Shown: positions 18,945 to 28,445 of the stretch, piece by piece | How the letters are laid out: each line of letters opens with the position of its first letter | How positions within the stretch are numbered: the stretch's first letter is position 1 | NCBI GenBank assembly: GCA_021776515.1 | Contig: JAJFFS010000017.1 | Location: 140,301 to 204,300 of the forward strand | Reading direction: 5' to 3' | Origin: Robiginitomaculum sp. | Lineage (GTDB): Bacteria > Pseudomonadota > Alphaproteobacteria > Caulobacterales > Maricaulaceae | Length of the DNA: 64,000 nucleotides | Made by a program: the position numbers and the translations under genes | Notes under the pieces: generated by a model | The model's database searches: none | What the model was told of the DNA's origin: nothing | Seen by the model: the letters and a program-made list of their open reading frames with translations, nothing else

Positions 18945-20057
18945 GTGAGTAAATTTATCTTTGACATAAATGCCAGTAATGGCGCGGCGCGCACCGGCGT
19001 ATTGCATACCCCGCGCGGGGATATTCGCACCCCGGCCTTTATGCCGGTGGGCACGGCGGCAACGGTCAAGGCTATGACTATGGATATGGTGCGCGATGCC
19101 GGTGCCGATATTATTTTAGGCAACACGTATCACCTCATGCTGCGCCCGGGGGCAGAACGGATGCAGCGCCTTGGCGGCTTGCACAAGTTCTCCACCTGGG
19201 ATGGCCCGATATTGACAGATTCAGGTGGCTTCCAGGTGTTTTCGCTGGCCGCGCTTGCCAAAAAGTCAGAGGAGGGCGTTGCCTTTCAAAGCCATATTGA
19301 CGGCTCGCGTTATATGCTGACGCCGGAGCGTTCCATTGAAATACAGGCTGATCTTCTGGGCGCAGATATATCCATGCAGTTTGATGAATGCACGCCGTTT
19401 CCGGCTACCCATGATGAAGCCAAGGCATCGATGGAACTATCATTACGCTGGGGGGAGCGTTCTCGCACCGCCTTTGGCAAGCGGGAAACCCAGGCGCTTT
19501 TTGGTATTGTGCAAGGCTCAACTTTTGAGGACTTGCGCGAACAATCGGCAACGGCGCTCATCCAGATGGGTTTCGATGGCTATGCGGTGGGCGGTCTTGC
19601 TGTGGGCGAGGGATTTGACGCCATGGTGCGCACGCTGGACTTTACTGTACCCATGCTGCCTCATGAGCGGCCCCGGTATCTAATGGGGGTAGGACGCCCG
19701 ATTGATATTATCGAGGCCGTGGCACGCGGCATTGATATGTTTGATTGTGTTATTCCCACACGTTCGGGCCGCCACGGTCAGGCGTGGAGCGATGCCGGGC
19801 CGGTTAACTTGAAAAAAGCCTGCTTTGCCGAAGATAAAGAACCATTGGATGCCAGCAGTGATTGCCCGGCCAGCCGGGATTATTCACGCGCTTATTTGCA
19901 TCACCTTGTACGCGCGAACGAATACCTTGGTGCTATTTTGTTGTCATGGCACAATGTGGCGTATTACCAGAACCTTATGAGCCGCATACGTGAAGCTATT
20001 GCCGCCGGAACGCTGGACACATTACGCCAACATATCGTCGATGCGGGACGGTCCTGA
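18945..20057 (+). CDS. tgt: tRNA-guanine transglycosylase with an altered zinc site
   Basis: Tgt exchanges guanine-34 for the preQ1 base in GUN-anticodon tRNAs, the entry step of queuosine. The 370-residue protein keeps the catalytic parts: TDSGGFQV (Asp92 base), GGLAVGEG, and the nucleophile Asp267 in [16 protein letters not shown]. The zinc site is unusual. Bacterial Tgt uses three cysteines in a CxCxxC arrangement plus a histidine. Here the stretch reads [10 protein letters not shown], so positions 305 and 310 are Ser and only Cys307 and His336 remain. Both Ser codons (AGT, AGC) are one T-to-A change from Cys codons. The frame is intact, so it is probably still expressed. The start is GTG. 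Confidence 0.92.
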   Translation: MSKFIFDINASNGAARTGVLHTPRGDIRTPAFMPVGTAATVKAMTMDMVRDAGADIILGNTYHLMLRPGAERMQRLGGLHKFSTWDGPILTDSGGFQVFSLAALAKKSEEGVAFQSHIDGSRYMLTPERSIEIQADLLGADISMQFDECTPFPATHDEAKASMELSLRWGERSRTAFGKRETQALFGIVQGSTFEDLREQSATALIQMGFDGYAVGGLAVGEGFDAMVRTLDFTVPMLPHERPRYLMGVGRPIDIIEAVARGIDMFDCVIPTRSGRHGQAWSDAGPVNLKKACFAEDKEPLDASSDCPASRDYSRAYLHHLVRANEYLGAILLSWHNVAYYQNLMSRIREAIAAGTLDTLRQHIVDAGRS

Positions 20058-20089
20058 CCCTGGTCAGCAATACTCTAAATATTTAAAAT

Positions 20090-20818
20090 CTATCGCCCTG
20101 CCGGTGGAACCTGGCTTTGTTTCCACCGCTTGTTGGGGGTGTTTGGATCTGCCTGTATTTCCTTCCCCCAATTAGGCGCATAAATCACAAGCGGTGCCGC
20201 GGGAGGTGTGCAGCCTTTGGCCAGCCCATAGCCTTTCAGAAAGGCCCTTCGCCTGCGACCGTTATCAAAGCGCTCATCAAAATGCCTTTTAGCTTTTCTG
20301 GCCCCTGTAACTGTTCGTACAATAGGGCGAAGCGGTATGATAGAACTGGCAATGCCCCCTACGATATCAAGCGTGGTTTCACTGACCTCAGCGCTTTTCT
20401 TATTCATTTCTTCTGCGGCCAGTATGTCTGTGTCTATATCGGCGAGTGCTTCATCAAGATCAGCGATTTGGACAGCTATTTGCCGGCAAGTAAGGCGCGG
20501 CCTCATGGTGTAAACATAGCCCAGTTTTTCCAGATAATCTGGTGGCACAGGTGTTCTCAAATTCAAATCATGCAATGGCGAAGAGGCCGCATCAGGCAGA
20601 CCTTCGCGGGTTTTTTGAATAGCCCCGGGACTTTCATTGTTTTTCTTTTTTATATTACTGGTATTTTTAAGGCGCGGCGTATTATAGCGCATTACGGGTG
20701 GCCCGGCTTTTTGCGTAATGGGCGCTGGTGAATTTGTAGTAGAGCAAGCAGCAAAAGTTATAAATGCGGTACAAAGCAGGGTAATTTGTACGTTATGCCG
20801 GTTAACAGGGAAGGTCAT
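20090..20818 (-). CDS. Predicted outer-membrane or periplasmic lipoprotein
   Basis: The 242-residue protein begins with a short signal sequence ending in a lipobox-like FAACS, so Cys25 is probably lipidated. A Pro/Asn/Lys-rich linker follows, then a helical region (CRQIAVQIADLDEALADIDTD, read up to there) that resembles coiled-coil segments of small cell-envelope lipoproteins, a glycine-containing hydrophobic patch near residues 150-165, and a basic C-terminal part. I do not recognise a family. It is convergent with tgt and divergent from the carboxyltransferase gene. Confidence 0.7.
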   Translation of the reverse strand: MTFPVNRHNVQITLLCTAFITFAACSTTNSPAPITQKAGPPVMRYNTPRLKNTSNIKKKNNESPGAIQKTREGLPDAASSPLHDLNLRTPVPPDYLEKLGYVYTMRPRLTCRQIAVQIADLDEALADIDTDILAAEEMNKKSAEVSETTLDIVGGIASSIIPLRPIVRTVTGARKAKRHFDERFDNGRRRRAFLKGYGLAKGCTPPAAPLVIYAPNWGKEIQADPNTPNKRWKQSQVPPAGR

Positions 20819-20950
20819 GGTGCATCGCTCCGGTTTTTATAATAACAAAATACCGCATGGGTGAAAAAATGCAAAGCCGCCCATGTGTTGCCGCGCAGGT
20901 GCGAGCAATGCTATGGCTTGAAAAACGAGTATTATGTCTGGATCCAAAGT

Positions 20951-22483
20951 ATGAAATATATCCTGGATGAATTGGAGACCCGTCGTGCAGCGGCGCAGGC
21001 AGGCGGCGGTGCGGCACGCACTCAGAAACAACACGACAAGGGCAAGCTAACCGCACGCGAACGCCTTGAAATTCTTCTCGATGAAGGAAGTTTTGAGGAA
21101 TACGACATGTTCGTCGAGCATCGTTGTCACGATTTTGGCATGGCCGACAAAACTGTGCCGGGTGATGGTGTGGTGACGGGGCAGGGGACAATCAATGGCC
21201 GTCTGGTTTATGTGTTTGCCAAGGACTTTACCGTTATGGGTGGTTCTCTTTCTTTGGCGCATGCCCAGAAAATCTGTAAAGTTCAGGATATGGCGTTGAA
21301 AAATGGTGCGCCCATTATTGGCCTTTTTGATGCTGGTGGTGCCCGTATTCAGGAAGGTGTTGATGCCCTTGGTGGCTACGCCGAAGTGTTTCAGCGCAAT
21401 GTGCTGGCCTCGGGCGTAATCCCGCAAATTTCGGTCATTATGGGGCCGTGCGCGGGGGGCGATGTTTATTCGCCGGCCATGACAGATTTCATCTTTATGG
21501 TGCGCGATACGTCTTATCTTTATGTCACCGGGCCCGAAGTGGTAAAAACCGTAACCAATGAAGTGGTCACCCATGAGGAACTGGGCGGTGCCAAAATGCA
21601 CGCTAAAATCTCCGGCGTTGCCGAAGGTGCTTTTGACAATGATTTTGAGGCGCTTACCCAGGTGCGCCGCCTGATAAACTTTCTGCCCTCCAGCAACCGC
21701 GAAATGGCCCCGGACTGGCCCAGTTTTGATGAGGCCGAACGGCTGGTGCCGGTTCTGGATACGTTGATACCGGCCAATCCCAATACGCCTTATGACATGA
21801 AGGAACTGGTGGCAGCGGTAGCCGATGAGGGCGATCTTTTTGAGATTATGCCAGAGTTTGGAGCCAATATCATTACCGCTTTTGGCCGCCTTGAGGGGCG
21901 CACAGTGGGATTTGTTGCCAATCAACCCATGGTGCTGGCCGGTGTTCTGGATATTGATGCCAGTAAAAAGGCGGCGCGGTTTGTACGCTTTTGCGATGCG
22001 TTTGAAATACCTTTGGTGACGTTTGTTGATGTGCCGGGGTTTTTACCGGGGACCAAACAGGAGGCTGGTGGCCTTATCAAACATGGTGCCAAATTGCTGT
22101 TCGCCTATGCCGAGGCCACGGTGCCCAAAATAACCGTCATCACCCGCAAAGCCTATGGCGGTGCCTATGACGTGATGGCGTCCAAGCATTTGCGCGGCGA
22201 TATGAATTATGCCTGGCCCAGTGCTGAAATCGCTGTTATGGGCGCCAAGGGCGCGGTGGAAATTATTTTCAGGGGTGAAGCGGGCGATCCTGAAAAAATT
22301 GCCGAACGCACCAAAGAGTATGAAGATAACTTTGCCAACCCGTTTATTGCCGCCCAGCGCGGTTATATCGACGACGTCATCATGCCCCATTCCACCCGCA
22401 AACGTGTGGTGCGGGCGCTACGTACCCTGCGCAACAAGGAACTCAGCAATCCGTGGAAAAAACACGACAACATTCCGCTTTAG
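20951..22483 (+). CDS. pccB: Biotin-dependent acyl-CoA carboxylase carboxyltransferase subunit (propionyl-CoA type)
   Basis: The beta subunit transfers carboxyl from carboxybiotin to propionyl-CoA or a related acyl-CoA, feeding the methylmalonyl-CoA route. The 510-residue protein has the two crotonase-like halves of the family, with oxyanion-hole regions at [18 protein letters not shown] and [14 protein letters not shown] and the [10 protein letters not shown] segment. The length and these motifs fit PccB well, although some homologues act on acetyl-CoA or methylcrotonyl-CoA. The frame extends to 20861, but the ATG at 20951 matches the family start MKYILDELE. The biotin-carrying alpha subunit is not in the window. 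Confidence 0.93.
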   Translation: MKYILDELETRRAAAQAGGGAARTQKQHDKGKLTARERLEILLDEGSFEEYDMFVEHRCHDFGMADKTVPGDGVVTGQGTINGRLVYVFAKDFTVMGGSLSLAHAQKICKVQDMALKNGAPIIGLFDAGGARIQEGVDALGGYAEVFQRNVLASGVIPQISVIMGPCAGGDVYSPAMTDFIFMVRDTSYLYVTGPEVVKTVTNEVVTHEELGGAKMHAKISGVAEGAFDNDFEALTQVRRLINFLPSSNREMAPDWPSFDEAERLVPVLDTLIPANPNTPYDMKELVAAVADEGDLFEIMPEFGANIITAFGRLEGRTVGFVANQPMVLAGVLDIDASKKAARFVRFCDAFEIPLVTFVDVPGFLPGTKQEAGGLIKHGAKLLFAYAEATVPKITVITRKAYGGAYDVMASKHLRGDMNYAWPSAEIAVMGAKGAVEIIFRGEAGDPEKIAERTKEYEDNFANPFIAAQRGYIDDVIMPHSTRKRVVRALRTLRNKELSNPWKKHDNIPL

Positions 22484-22503
22484 AGGTTTTGTGGCCTCAC
22501 CCC

Positions 22504-22720
22504 ATGCTTCGACAAGCTCAGCATGAGGTAAGTGTTATATATGCTTCGACAAGCTCAGCATGAGGTAAGTGTTATATATGCTTTGCTCCTCATCCTGAGC
22601 TAAGTGTTACACACGCTTTCTTCCTCATCCTTAGGTAAGTGTTATATATGCTTCGACAAGCTCAGCATGAGGTAAGTGTTACACACGCTTTTCTCCTCAT
22701 CCTGAGCTTGTCGAAGGATG
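22504..22720. repeat. Degenerate 37-bp tandem array built from a palindromic core
   Basis: Two identical 37-bp units start at 22504 and 22541 (ATGCTTCGACAAGCTCAGCA, then TGAGGTAAGTGTTATAT). About four further units follow in which the core appears either in the same orientation or reversed (CTCATCCTGAGCTTGTCGAA), joined by the constant linker GTAAGTGTTATAT or GTAAGTGTTACAC. The core is the same dispersed repeat found at 44941-45019 and 61106-61168. Confidence 0.85.
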
Positions 22721-22790
22721 GATTGCCGAACCAGGCAAAACCATACCTCATCTGCATCCCGGTTGGATAAGTTTGTACCATCCACTAACC

Positions 22791-22818
22791 CGTCACCCCG
22801 GCCTTCGCCGGGGTGACG
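22791..22818. repeat. Perfect palindromic repeat (REP-like)
   Basis: The arms CGTCACCCCGG and CCGGGGTGACG flank a six-base centre (CCTTCG). This is a common alphaproteobacterial intergenic palindrome and would form a very stable hairpin in RNA from either strand. Confidence 0.8.
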
Positions 22819-23194
22819 AGTGAAGATATATGGGGACAAATTACAATTTATCCTCAGATGCGCAGACAAGGGGCATGCGCTACCCCTTAACCGCCCTTCA
22901 TGCGCCCCTTATGAAAGGCATATAGCAGGAAAACATCCCATAATCGCCCCTCTATTATGACTTAACGCCCCATAATGCCCCTAACATTCATCAGGGTTCC
23001 CGGACTTGATCCGGGTTCCATAGTGCAATGAATATTGATGCGAGGCCCCGGGTCCAAAAGCCCGGCGGCCTGTAAAAGATAGCTTTTGGCGAATAAACAG
23101 GATCACTTATCCCCGCCCAACCCGGCGCCGTTATAATGGCTCAATTTGGATGGTGTAATTGCTCTAAATAGAGAGGCTGCAAAGGCATTTGCAT

Positions 23195-23292
23195 ACCATC
23201 TTTCGAGGCTCACTACGTTCGCACCTCAAGATAAGGCCGAGTTTATAACGAATACCTCATCTTGAGGTGGCGCACAGCGCCCTCGAAAGGTG
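23195..23292. repeat. Large imperfect inverted repeat
   Basis: The outer arms CATCTTTCGAGG and CCTCGAAAGGTG and the inner arms CACCTCAAGATAAGG and CCTCATCTTGAGGTG enclose about 20 bases. It resembles the MITE-like palindromes of Alphaproteobacteria. No coding potential is seen. Confidence 0.75.
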
Positions 23293-23331
23293 AAGAAACA
23301 TCACGCCCGGGCGATCGAAATTGTGTCGAAC

Positions 23332-23718
23332 CTACATACTTTCAATGATGGTTTTCATCATGGCTTGCACCTTCATGGCGGTTTCGCCAAGTGAAGGATT
23401 ATCAACGGCTTGCATGGAGGCCACCGGGTCAACACCGGAGACTTCTACGTCGCCGCTTTCCAGTTCTTGTACAATGACGTTGCAGGGCAACATGACACCA
23501 ATTTTATTCTCGGCCTGAAGGGCGTGGTAAGCCATATGCGGGTTGCAGGCGCCCAAAATAGTATAGGGGCGGGTTTCTGCGCCAATTTTCTTCTTCAGCG
23601 TTGCTGAGACGTCAATTTCGGTGAGTACACCAAACCCGTTTTCTGTAATGACTGTGCGGGCGTGCTCTACGGCTTCAGCAAAGGGCAGTGTCAGGGTTTT
23701 GGAAAAATAATAGCTCAT
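23332..23718 (-). CDS. DUF302 domain protein
   Basis: The 128-residue protein is a complete DUF302 domain: YYFSKTLTLPFAEAVEHART, a long loop, then the conserved YTILGACNPHMAYHAL and LPCNVIV segments. DUF302 proteins have a small alpha/beta fold of unknown activity. The two cysteines in GACNPH and LPCNV lie at the conserved positions. There is no signal peptide. It is 89 bp downstream of the HD-domain gene on the same strand. Function is not known. Confidence 0.9.
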   Translation of the reverse strand: MSYYFSKTLTLPFAEAVEHARTVITENGFGVLTEIDVSATLKKKIGAETRPYTILGACNPHMAYHALQAENKIGVMLPCNVIVQELESGDVEVSGVDPVASMQAVDNPSLGETAMKVQAMMKTIIESM

Positions 23719-23807
23719 GGGGTGTATCCTTCAGGTGGCGCGCATTTATTAGGAATATCTTATATAGGGGGTGCGCGGTATGATGCCAATCATTTTGCCG
23801 TGTTTTT

Positions 23808-24371
23808 CTACCATTTCATCATGGGCAAAGGGTTCAGTAACCCGCCAGTGAAGATGTGTTTTATGGCTCGCCAAACAAGAAACCAGTGAAACCCTTTATC
23901 GGGAAAAGTGGATGCAATGGCCCGGCGGTGCCTGGTGAACATATCAAACGGGATCAGGCCAAAGGTGACGGCACTCCAGTCTGCATTGCGAAACGCAGCT
24001 ATTAACGGGTCCATCTTCTTTAGCTTGCCGGTAAAAACTTTGTGGTGATAGAGGATCATCGCTTCAACGAGCGGGGCTATTTCAGTCCGACCCGTGCTTT
24101 GGCAATAGATTTTGGCAATTGCAATCGAAGGCGGCAAGTAGTCAAAAGAACCATCCGTCCACAGAGACAGATCATGAAATGCGGCGGCAATGACGAGGGC
24201 TGTATCTTGCTCCTGATCGAGATCCGAGGCATGGCGCACAAGGTTATAGACGATAAAGCAATGGTTTCTGTATCCGGCAAAGAGTTTGCCAATATAATCC
24301 TGATGTGCCGTTAAAATTTCATCCAGCACTGGGTGAGACGTGATGATATCTATTGGTTTTTTATGGGCCAT
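23808..24371 (-). CDS. HD-domain family protein
   Basis: The 187-residue protein has the layout of a small HD-type metal phosphohydrolase: YRNHCFIVYNLVRH (first His), AAAFHDLSLW (His-Asp pair), and later AMILYHHKVF with two more histidines and FRNADWSAV with an Asp. The pattern H...HD...D fits the family, but the substrate cannot be read from the sequence. No signal or membrane segment is present. It is probably cytoplasmic. It lies 63 bp from the DPP-IV-like gene on the same strand. Confidence 0.8.
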   Translation of the reverse strand: MAHKKPIDIITSHPVLDEILTAHQDYIGKLFAGYRNHCFIVYNLVRHASDLDQEQDTALVIAAAFHDLSLWTDGSFDYLPPSIAIAKIYCQSTGRTEIAPLVEAMILYHHKVFTGKLKKMDPLIAAFRNADWSAVTFGLIPFDMFTRHRRAIASTFPDKGFHWFLVWRAIKHIFTGGLLNPLPMMKW

Positions 24372-24434
24372 AGTTAGATGCTTATTCCATAATATTTCAT
24401 GATTTTGATCGTGCTGCCTATCCTGTATGCAGTG

Positions 24435-26708
24435 TTATTTTTCCTGTGTGTTTCCTTTCAAATGCCGCTCAAAAAAAGAAAAGAAAGCGTGCGTAAGATG
24501 CTTGCGCTGGGCCTTGCCGCGAACACCATGGCGCTGCCCCGGATAGGTCATCATTTCAAAAGGCAGGTTTTTGGTCTGCAACGCAGCATAAACCTGGGTG
24601 GAATTGGCAAAGATAACATTATCATCGGCCATGCCGTGTATCATCAGTAATGGTGAACGCAGTTCGTCCAGGTAGGTCATGGCCGACCCCGCCTTATATC
24701 CATCAGGATTGCTTTGTGGGGTACCCATAAAGCGTTCTGTATAGTGGGTGTCATAAAGCGCCCAGTCACTGACAGGTGCGCCTGCAATCACGGCGGCAAA
24801 TGGCTCTGGTGTACGCGTGGCCAGCATAAGCGCCATATAGCCTCCATAACTCCAGCCGTGCAGACCAACGCGCTCAGCGTCCACATAGGGCAGCGAGCGC
24901 AGGAAGTTAAGCCCGGTTAACTGATCCTCGACCTCAACCCCGGCCATGGCATGGTAAATCGCGTCTTCAAAGGCTTTGCCGCGATTATTTGAGCCACGAT
25001 TATCAAGACGAAAATATACATATCCGGCTTGTGGATAAAGCTGATCGCCACCACCGCGCCACGTGCGGCGCACAAGATGTGTTCCCGGCCCACCATAAAC
25101 GTGGATGATTGCCGGGTAGGTTTTTTGCGGGTCAAAATTGGCTGGTTTGTAAAGTTGATAGTGCAGGGGGGTGCCATCACTGGCAGCTATGGTGCCAAAT
25201 TCGGGGGCGATATGCGCATCAAGATAGGGGGCGTAGGGGTGGTTCTCATTTAAAGCATTCTGCTCAACCCAGTTAATGCGTTTGCCCTTGATGTTATAAA
25301 GTGCCGTTTGAGGCGGTGTATCGGGGGCTGAATAACGACCAATATAATGCCGGGCACTTTTGTCCATGGTGATTGACCAGGAGCCACCATCAGGAGTGAT
25401 TTGACGTGTTTTGGCGTTCTTCTTTTTGTAACTCACGACAAATAAATGTGTTTCCAGTGGAGTTTTCTGCCAGCCAGAAAAATATACTAGCCCTTTTTTC
25501 TCATCAACGCCGGCTATGGCGCTGACCGGCCAATTGCCCTTTGTTATTTGTCGTATAATTTTCCCATCATTGGCGTAAAGGTAAATATGGCGAAAACCAT
25601 CGCGTTCTGATGTCCAGAGAAATTGCTTGTTATTTTCCAAGCTGCGAAAATCATGGGATAGATTGATCCAGGTTTTGGCCGTTTCTGAAAAAACCAGTGT
25701 GTTTTTCCCACTTAGTGGATCTATACGCAAAATATCGAGCTGGTTCTGGGTACGATTTTGTCGTTGTATCAAGAAGGTTTTACTATCTGCCTCCCAATTC
25801 ACCCGAGCGAGGTAAATATCAGGATTGTCGCCAAGGTCGACCTGACTTTGCTTGCCATTGGCAAGCTCGGCAATATGAAGGGTGAAGCTAACGTTGGTCA
25901 TACCAGCGCGGGGGTAATGCTGGGGCACAATACGTGCTGATTGCGCCCCGATTTCCATGCGGTTGATGATTTCTACCGGGCTTTCATCAACGCGCTGAAA
26001 CGCGACATAGCGTTCATCTGGTGACCACCAATAGCCTGTATCACGGTCCATCTCTTCCTGGGCAACAAATTCGGCCATACCGTTGGAAATGGAACCGCCA
26101 CCATCTGTACTTATCGCACGTTCCTTGCCGGTAGAGAGGTCAATTATGTAAAGGTTTTGTTTGCGAATAAAGGAGACAAAATTATCCTTTGGTGAAAACT
26201 GTGCATCAGTTTCAAAGGCATCAGTTTCAGTCAGGCGCCGGACCTGACCTTCCGGGATACTGACAGTATAAAGGTCGCCGTCCAATGGCACCAATATGGC
26301 TTTGCCCTGCTTGTCCCAGCTATAGCTGACTATGCCGTGTGCTCTGATGCGTTGACGCTCGCGTCGGCTTTTTTCCTCCTCAGAAAGTTCAACAATATTC
26401 GGTGACAACACCTTGGAATCAACTAACAAGCGCGCCTCGCCACCATTTGTTGGCATGGCCCATAAGTCCTGTTGCAGATAATCTTTATCCTTGCCGCGCA
26501 AGAATGTCAGCAATTTCCCATCTGGCGAGAATTTCAAACCACGTGGTGCAGGGCCGGACAGTGCAGGATCAGAATAAACCCGTTCAATGGTCAATTGTTT
26601 CACTTGATCAGGATCATTCCCGGCAGTGGCGTTTGTAGTCACCACTGAGAGTATGATTACACAGAACAAAAGTGAGTCTAGTTTTGCAAACAGTTTTTTT
26701 TTCATCAA
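24435..26708 (-). CDS. Exported dipeptidyl-peptidase IV-like serine peptidase (S9B)
   Basis: The 757-residue protein starts with a signal peptide (KKKLFAKLDSLLFCVIILS, cleavage near TNATAG), so it works in the periplasm or outside. Residues of about 60-500 form the beta-propeller. The C-terminal alpha/beta hydrolase has the catalytic Ser620 in GWSYGGYM, Asp695 in GMADDNV and His727 in QRHGVRG. S9B enzymes remove X-Pro or X-Ala dipeptides from peptide N-termini, which fits growth on peptides. The glutamate pair of DPP-IV may be the EE in AQEEMDRDTGYWWSPDE. Identification of the family is firm; exact specificity is inferred. Confidence 0.93.
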   Translation of the reverse strand: MMKKKLFAKLDSLLFCVIILSVVTTNATAGNDPDQVKQLTIERVYSDPALSGPAPRGLKFSPDGKLLTFLRGKDKDYLQQDLWAMPTNGGEARLLVDSKVLSPNIVELSEEEKSRRERQRIRAHGIVSYSWDKQGKAILVPLDGDLYTVSIPEGQVRRLTETDAFETDAQFSPKDNFVSFIRKQNLYIIDLSTGKERAISTDGGGSISNGMAEFVAQEEMDRDTGYWWSPDERYVAFQRVDESPVEIINRMEIGAQSARIVPQHYPRAGMTNVSFTLHIAELANGKQSQVDLGDNPDIYLARVNWEADSKTFLIQRQNRTQNQLDILRIDPLSGKNTLVFSETAKTWINLSHDFRSLENNKQFLWTSERDGFRHIYLYANDGKIIRQITKGNWPVSAIAGVDEKKGLVYFSGWQKTPLETHLFVVSYKKKNAKTRQITPDGGSWSITMDKSARHYIGRYSAPDTPPQTALYNIKGKRINWVEQNALNENHPYAPYLDAHIAPEFGTIAASDGTPLHYQLYKPANFDPQKTYPAIIHVYGGPGTHLVRRTWRGGGDQLYPQAGYVYFRLDNRGSNNRGKAFEDAIYHAMAGVEVEDQLTGLNFLRSLPYVDAERVGLHGWSYGGYMALMLATRTPEPFAAVIAGAPVSDWALYDTHYTERFMGTPQSNPDGYKAGSAMTYLDELRSPLLMIHGMADDNVIFANSTQVYAALQTKNLPFEMMTYPGQRHGVRGKAQRKHLTHAFFSFFERHLKGNTQEK

Positions 26709-26873
26709 TCATTCCTCGCCACTGAATATCCCTTCCTAATAGAACACACTTGGTACAAAAGGGAAAATCAACAATAGGCTAAAATTGCTATATGATCTAT
26801 CTGGTGTATCACGCGCAGCAACCCCCTTTCACTGCTTGCCCGGGCGGGTTATAGACCGCTCCTGACCTTGTGG

Positions 26874-26950
26874 GGGCCTGTAGCTCAGTTGGTTAGAGCC
26901 GGCCGCTCATAACGGTCTGGTCGTAGGTTCGAGTCCTACCGGGCCCACCA
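26874..26950 (+). tRNA. tRNA with CAU anticodon (Met or Ile2)
   Basis: A full 77-base cloverleaf with encoded CCA is visible: acceptor GGGCCTG pairing with CGGGCCC, D arm AGCTCAGTTGGTTAGAGC, anticodon loop CTCATAA, and T arm GTAGGTTCGAGTCCTAC. The anticodon is CAU. It is not initiator tRNA, because the first acceptor pair is G-C and the anticodon stem lacks three consecutive G-C pairs. Whether it is elongator Met or the lysidine-modified Ile2 cannot be settled by eye. Confidence 0.95.
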
Positions 26951-27018
26951 TTTTTGTTTGTCCTACCGCTTCGCTGCTTGAGGATACCTATTTTCTTCTC
27001 TCGCGGCGCGAAGAAGCG

Positions 27019-27034
27019 CCTCCGACGGGGCGGC
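27019..27034 (+). repeat. 16-base motif shared downstream of both tRNA genes
   Basis: CCTCCGACGGGGCGGC occurs here, 69 bases after the CAU tRNA, and in identical form on the minus strand at 50728-50743, 27 bases after tRNA-Ser. Both tRNAs are also followed directly by TTGTTTGTC. The rest of the gap to 27239 shows GC-rich sequence without a gene. Confidence 0.7.
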
Positions 27035-27239
27035 GAACGATCGCCGGACCGCAGTCGCGGCCTTGGTTTCGCTTCGAGGTTGCGCCCCTCACCTCCAGCA
27101 TTTTGCACTTAGGCGCGTTCACCCCCAGTGAAAGCCCCCTTAAATGAAAATCTGGGCGGCACGAGAACGCCACAGATCATGTTACAGGCTGGTATTGCAC
27201 TAGCCATCGCCATGCGCCGGCTTTTTTAACATCAACAAC

Positions 27240-28445
27240 TTATGGGCAAAAAATGTTTTTTGCTTGCAAGGTGCTGGGTAACATAGGAAGCGTGCTTGAC
27301 TGCCCAATATTAACCCCACAGAAAAACCTTACACCACAATCCATAAACGGCTGAATGAAATCCAAATTATTGACATCAGTGACATAGGCCACAGCTTTTA
27401 GTTTTTGAACATTTGAACAATAGAAAGAAATTTTATCAAGACTGTCGGCGGTAATACCCCTCTCCTGATTGACAAACTCCTGCATAGAAAAGCCAAAAAT
27501 AGTAACGCCGCAAGCGAGGAATGAATCAAAATGTATAGAAGAGGGCAGGTTGTGCACTAGAGTTGCGCCGCAGAGCGTATTCAGTGGCCTGAAAATTTCT
27601 ATTAATTTACCCTGGGGAGCACCAGAAGGTATTTGATCGACGCAAACGAAGAAAAATTTACGCATTTGCTTTGGTATGCTGGCAAGTTGATCAAAATATT
27701 TAACCCTGCTCGTGCGGTCGCTTAGCGTTTTATAACTCACCGTAACGGTAATAACGCAGTGCTTTTTTTTAAGGGCAATATTAGCAGCGATTTTTTGTGA
27801 ATGGCGAAGCATCAGCAAATCAATATTGCGAAGCAATGTCAGTGATTTATCACCTGACATTACCTCCCTGCCATAATACGAAGCCCCGTTTTTATTTAGC
27901 TGAGGTATACACGAGTTAGACGAAATCACTTCATTACCGCTGTCCCAGATTGGCCTGTAAATATAGTTTAGTTTATCAATGATCTCAGTTTGCCAATACG
28001 GTGCCTTAAAATGAGAAGTTTGGGTGTTTTCTTTATGCGTAGCATTTGCTTCTTTTTTTATGTCGGCTATTTTTTGATCCAGTTCGCCAACTTTTACGTT
28101 GCTGCTCTTGGATTGAACTTGAAGGTTTTGAAAAGCTTCATTTCCAATAAAGAAACGGTTGATCTCGTCGCTTAACTGCTCGCCGAAAACATGCCCCCCC
28201 TCTTTGTTAATATGCGCAAAAACCACTAAGAAGCCATCTTGTAATTTTATGATAAGGTCTTCTTGAGATAGGCGCTTTTCAAGAAAATTCTGGGTTGTAT
28301 CAAATACTTTTTTACGTAAGCTTTCCCAGGATTCACCTGTGGCATGTTCAACAAGATCAAAATTGATAAAATGAAAGCTCTGGAGGCAAATGCATCCAGA
28401 TGCTGTATTCTTGGCAATTATATTTTTAAGCTTTAATTTATCCAA
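27240..28445 (-). CDS. Hypothetical protein, possibly degenerate GGDEF/EAL-like signalling protein
   Basis: The 401-residue protein is cytoplasmic-looking, more AT-rich than its neighbours, and has no recognised domain with intact motifs. The N-terminal 120 residues have the spacing of a GGDEF-like fold (EDLIIKLQDGFLVVF resembles the region of the signature but lacks it). The C-terminal half has strand patterns reminiscent of an EAL barrel (HCVITVTVSYKTLSD, FFFVCVDQIPSG, QPFMDCGVRFFCG) without the EAL residues. A charged linker lies between them. If the resemblance is real the protein is non-catalytic. Otherwise it is simply unknown. Confidence 0.6.
   Translation of the reverse strand: MDKLKLKNIIAKNTASGCICLQSFHFINFDLVEHATGESWESLRKKVFDTTQNFLEKRLSQEDLIIKLQDGFLVVFAHINKEGGHVFGEQLSDEINRFFIGNEAFQNLQVQSKSSNVKVGELDQKIADIKKEANATHKENTQTSHFKAPYWQTEIIDKLNYIYRPIWDSGNEVISSNSCIPQLNKNGASYYGREVMSGDKSLTLLRNIDLLMLRHSQKIAANIALKKKHCVITVTVSYKTLSDRTSRVKYFDQLASIPKQMRKFFFVCVDQIPSGAPQGKLIEIFRPLNTLCGATLVHNLPSSIHFDSFLACGVTIFGFSMQEFVNQERGITADSLDKISFYCSNVQKLKAVAYVTDVNNLDFIQPFMDCGVRFFCGVNIGQSSTLPMLPSTLQAKNIFCP

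Larger units (their letters stand above)
22484..23331. other. Gene-free stretch packed with repeats
   Basis: This gap of about 850 bp holds no credible gene. It contains, in order, a degenerate tandem array (22504-22720), a perfect palindrome (22791-22818), a CCCGG-ACTTGAT-CCGGG palindrome (about 22999-23015) and a larger inverted repeat (23195-23292). Each is a different family of intergenic repeat, so it appears to be a hotspot for such insertions. The open frames here are short and run through the repeats. Confidence 0.8.

Noticed and set aside
22504..22720. Possible CRISPR array
   Set aside because: The repeated units are contiguous, vary in orientation and have no unique spacers of constant length. 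No cas genes are nearby.
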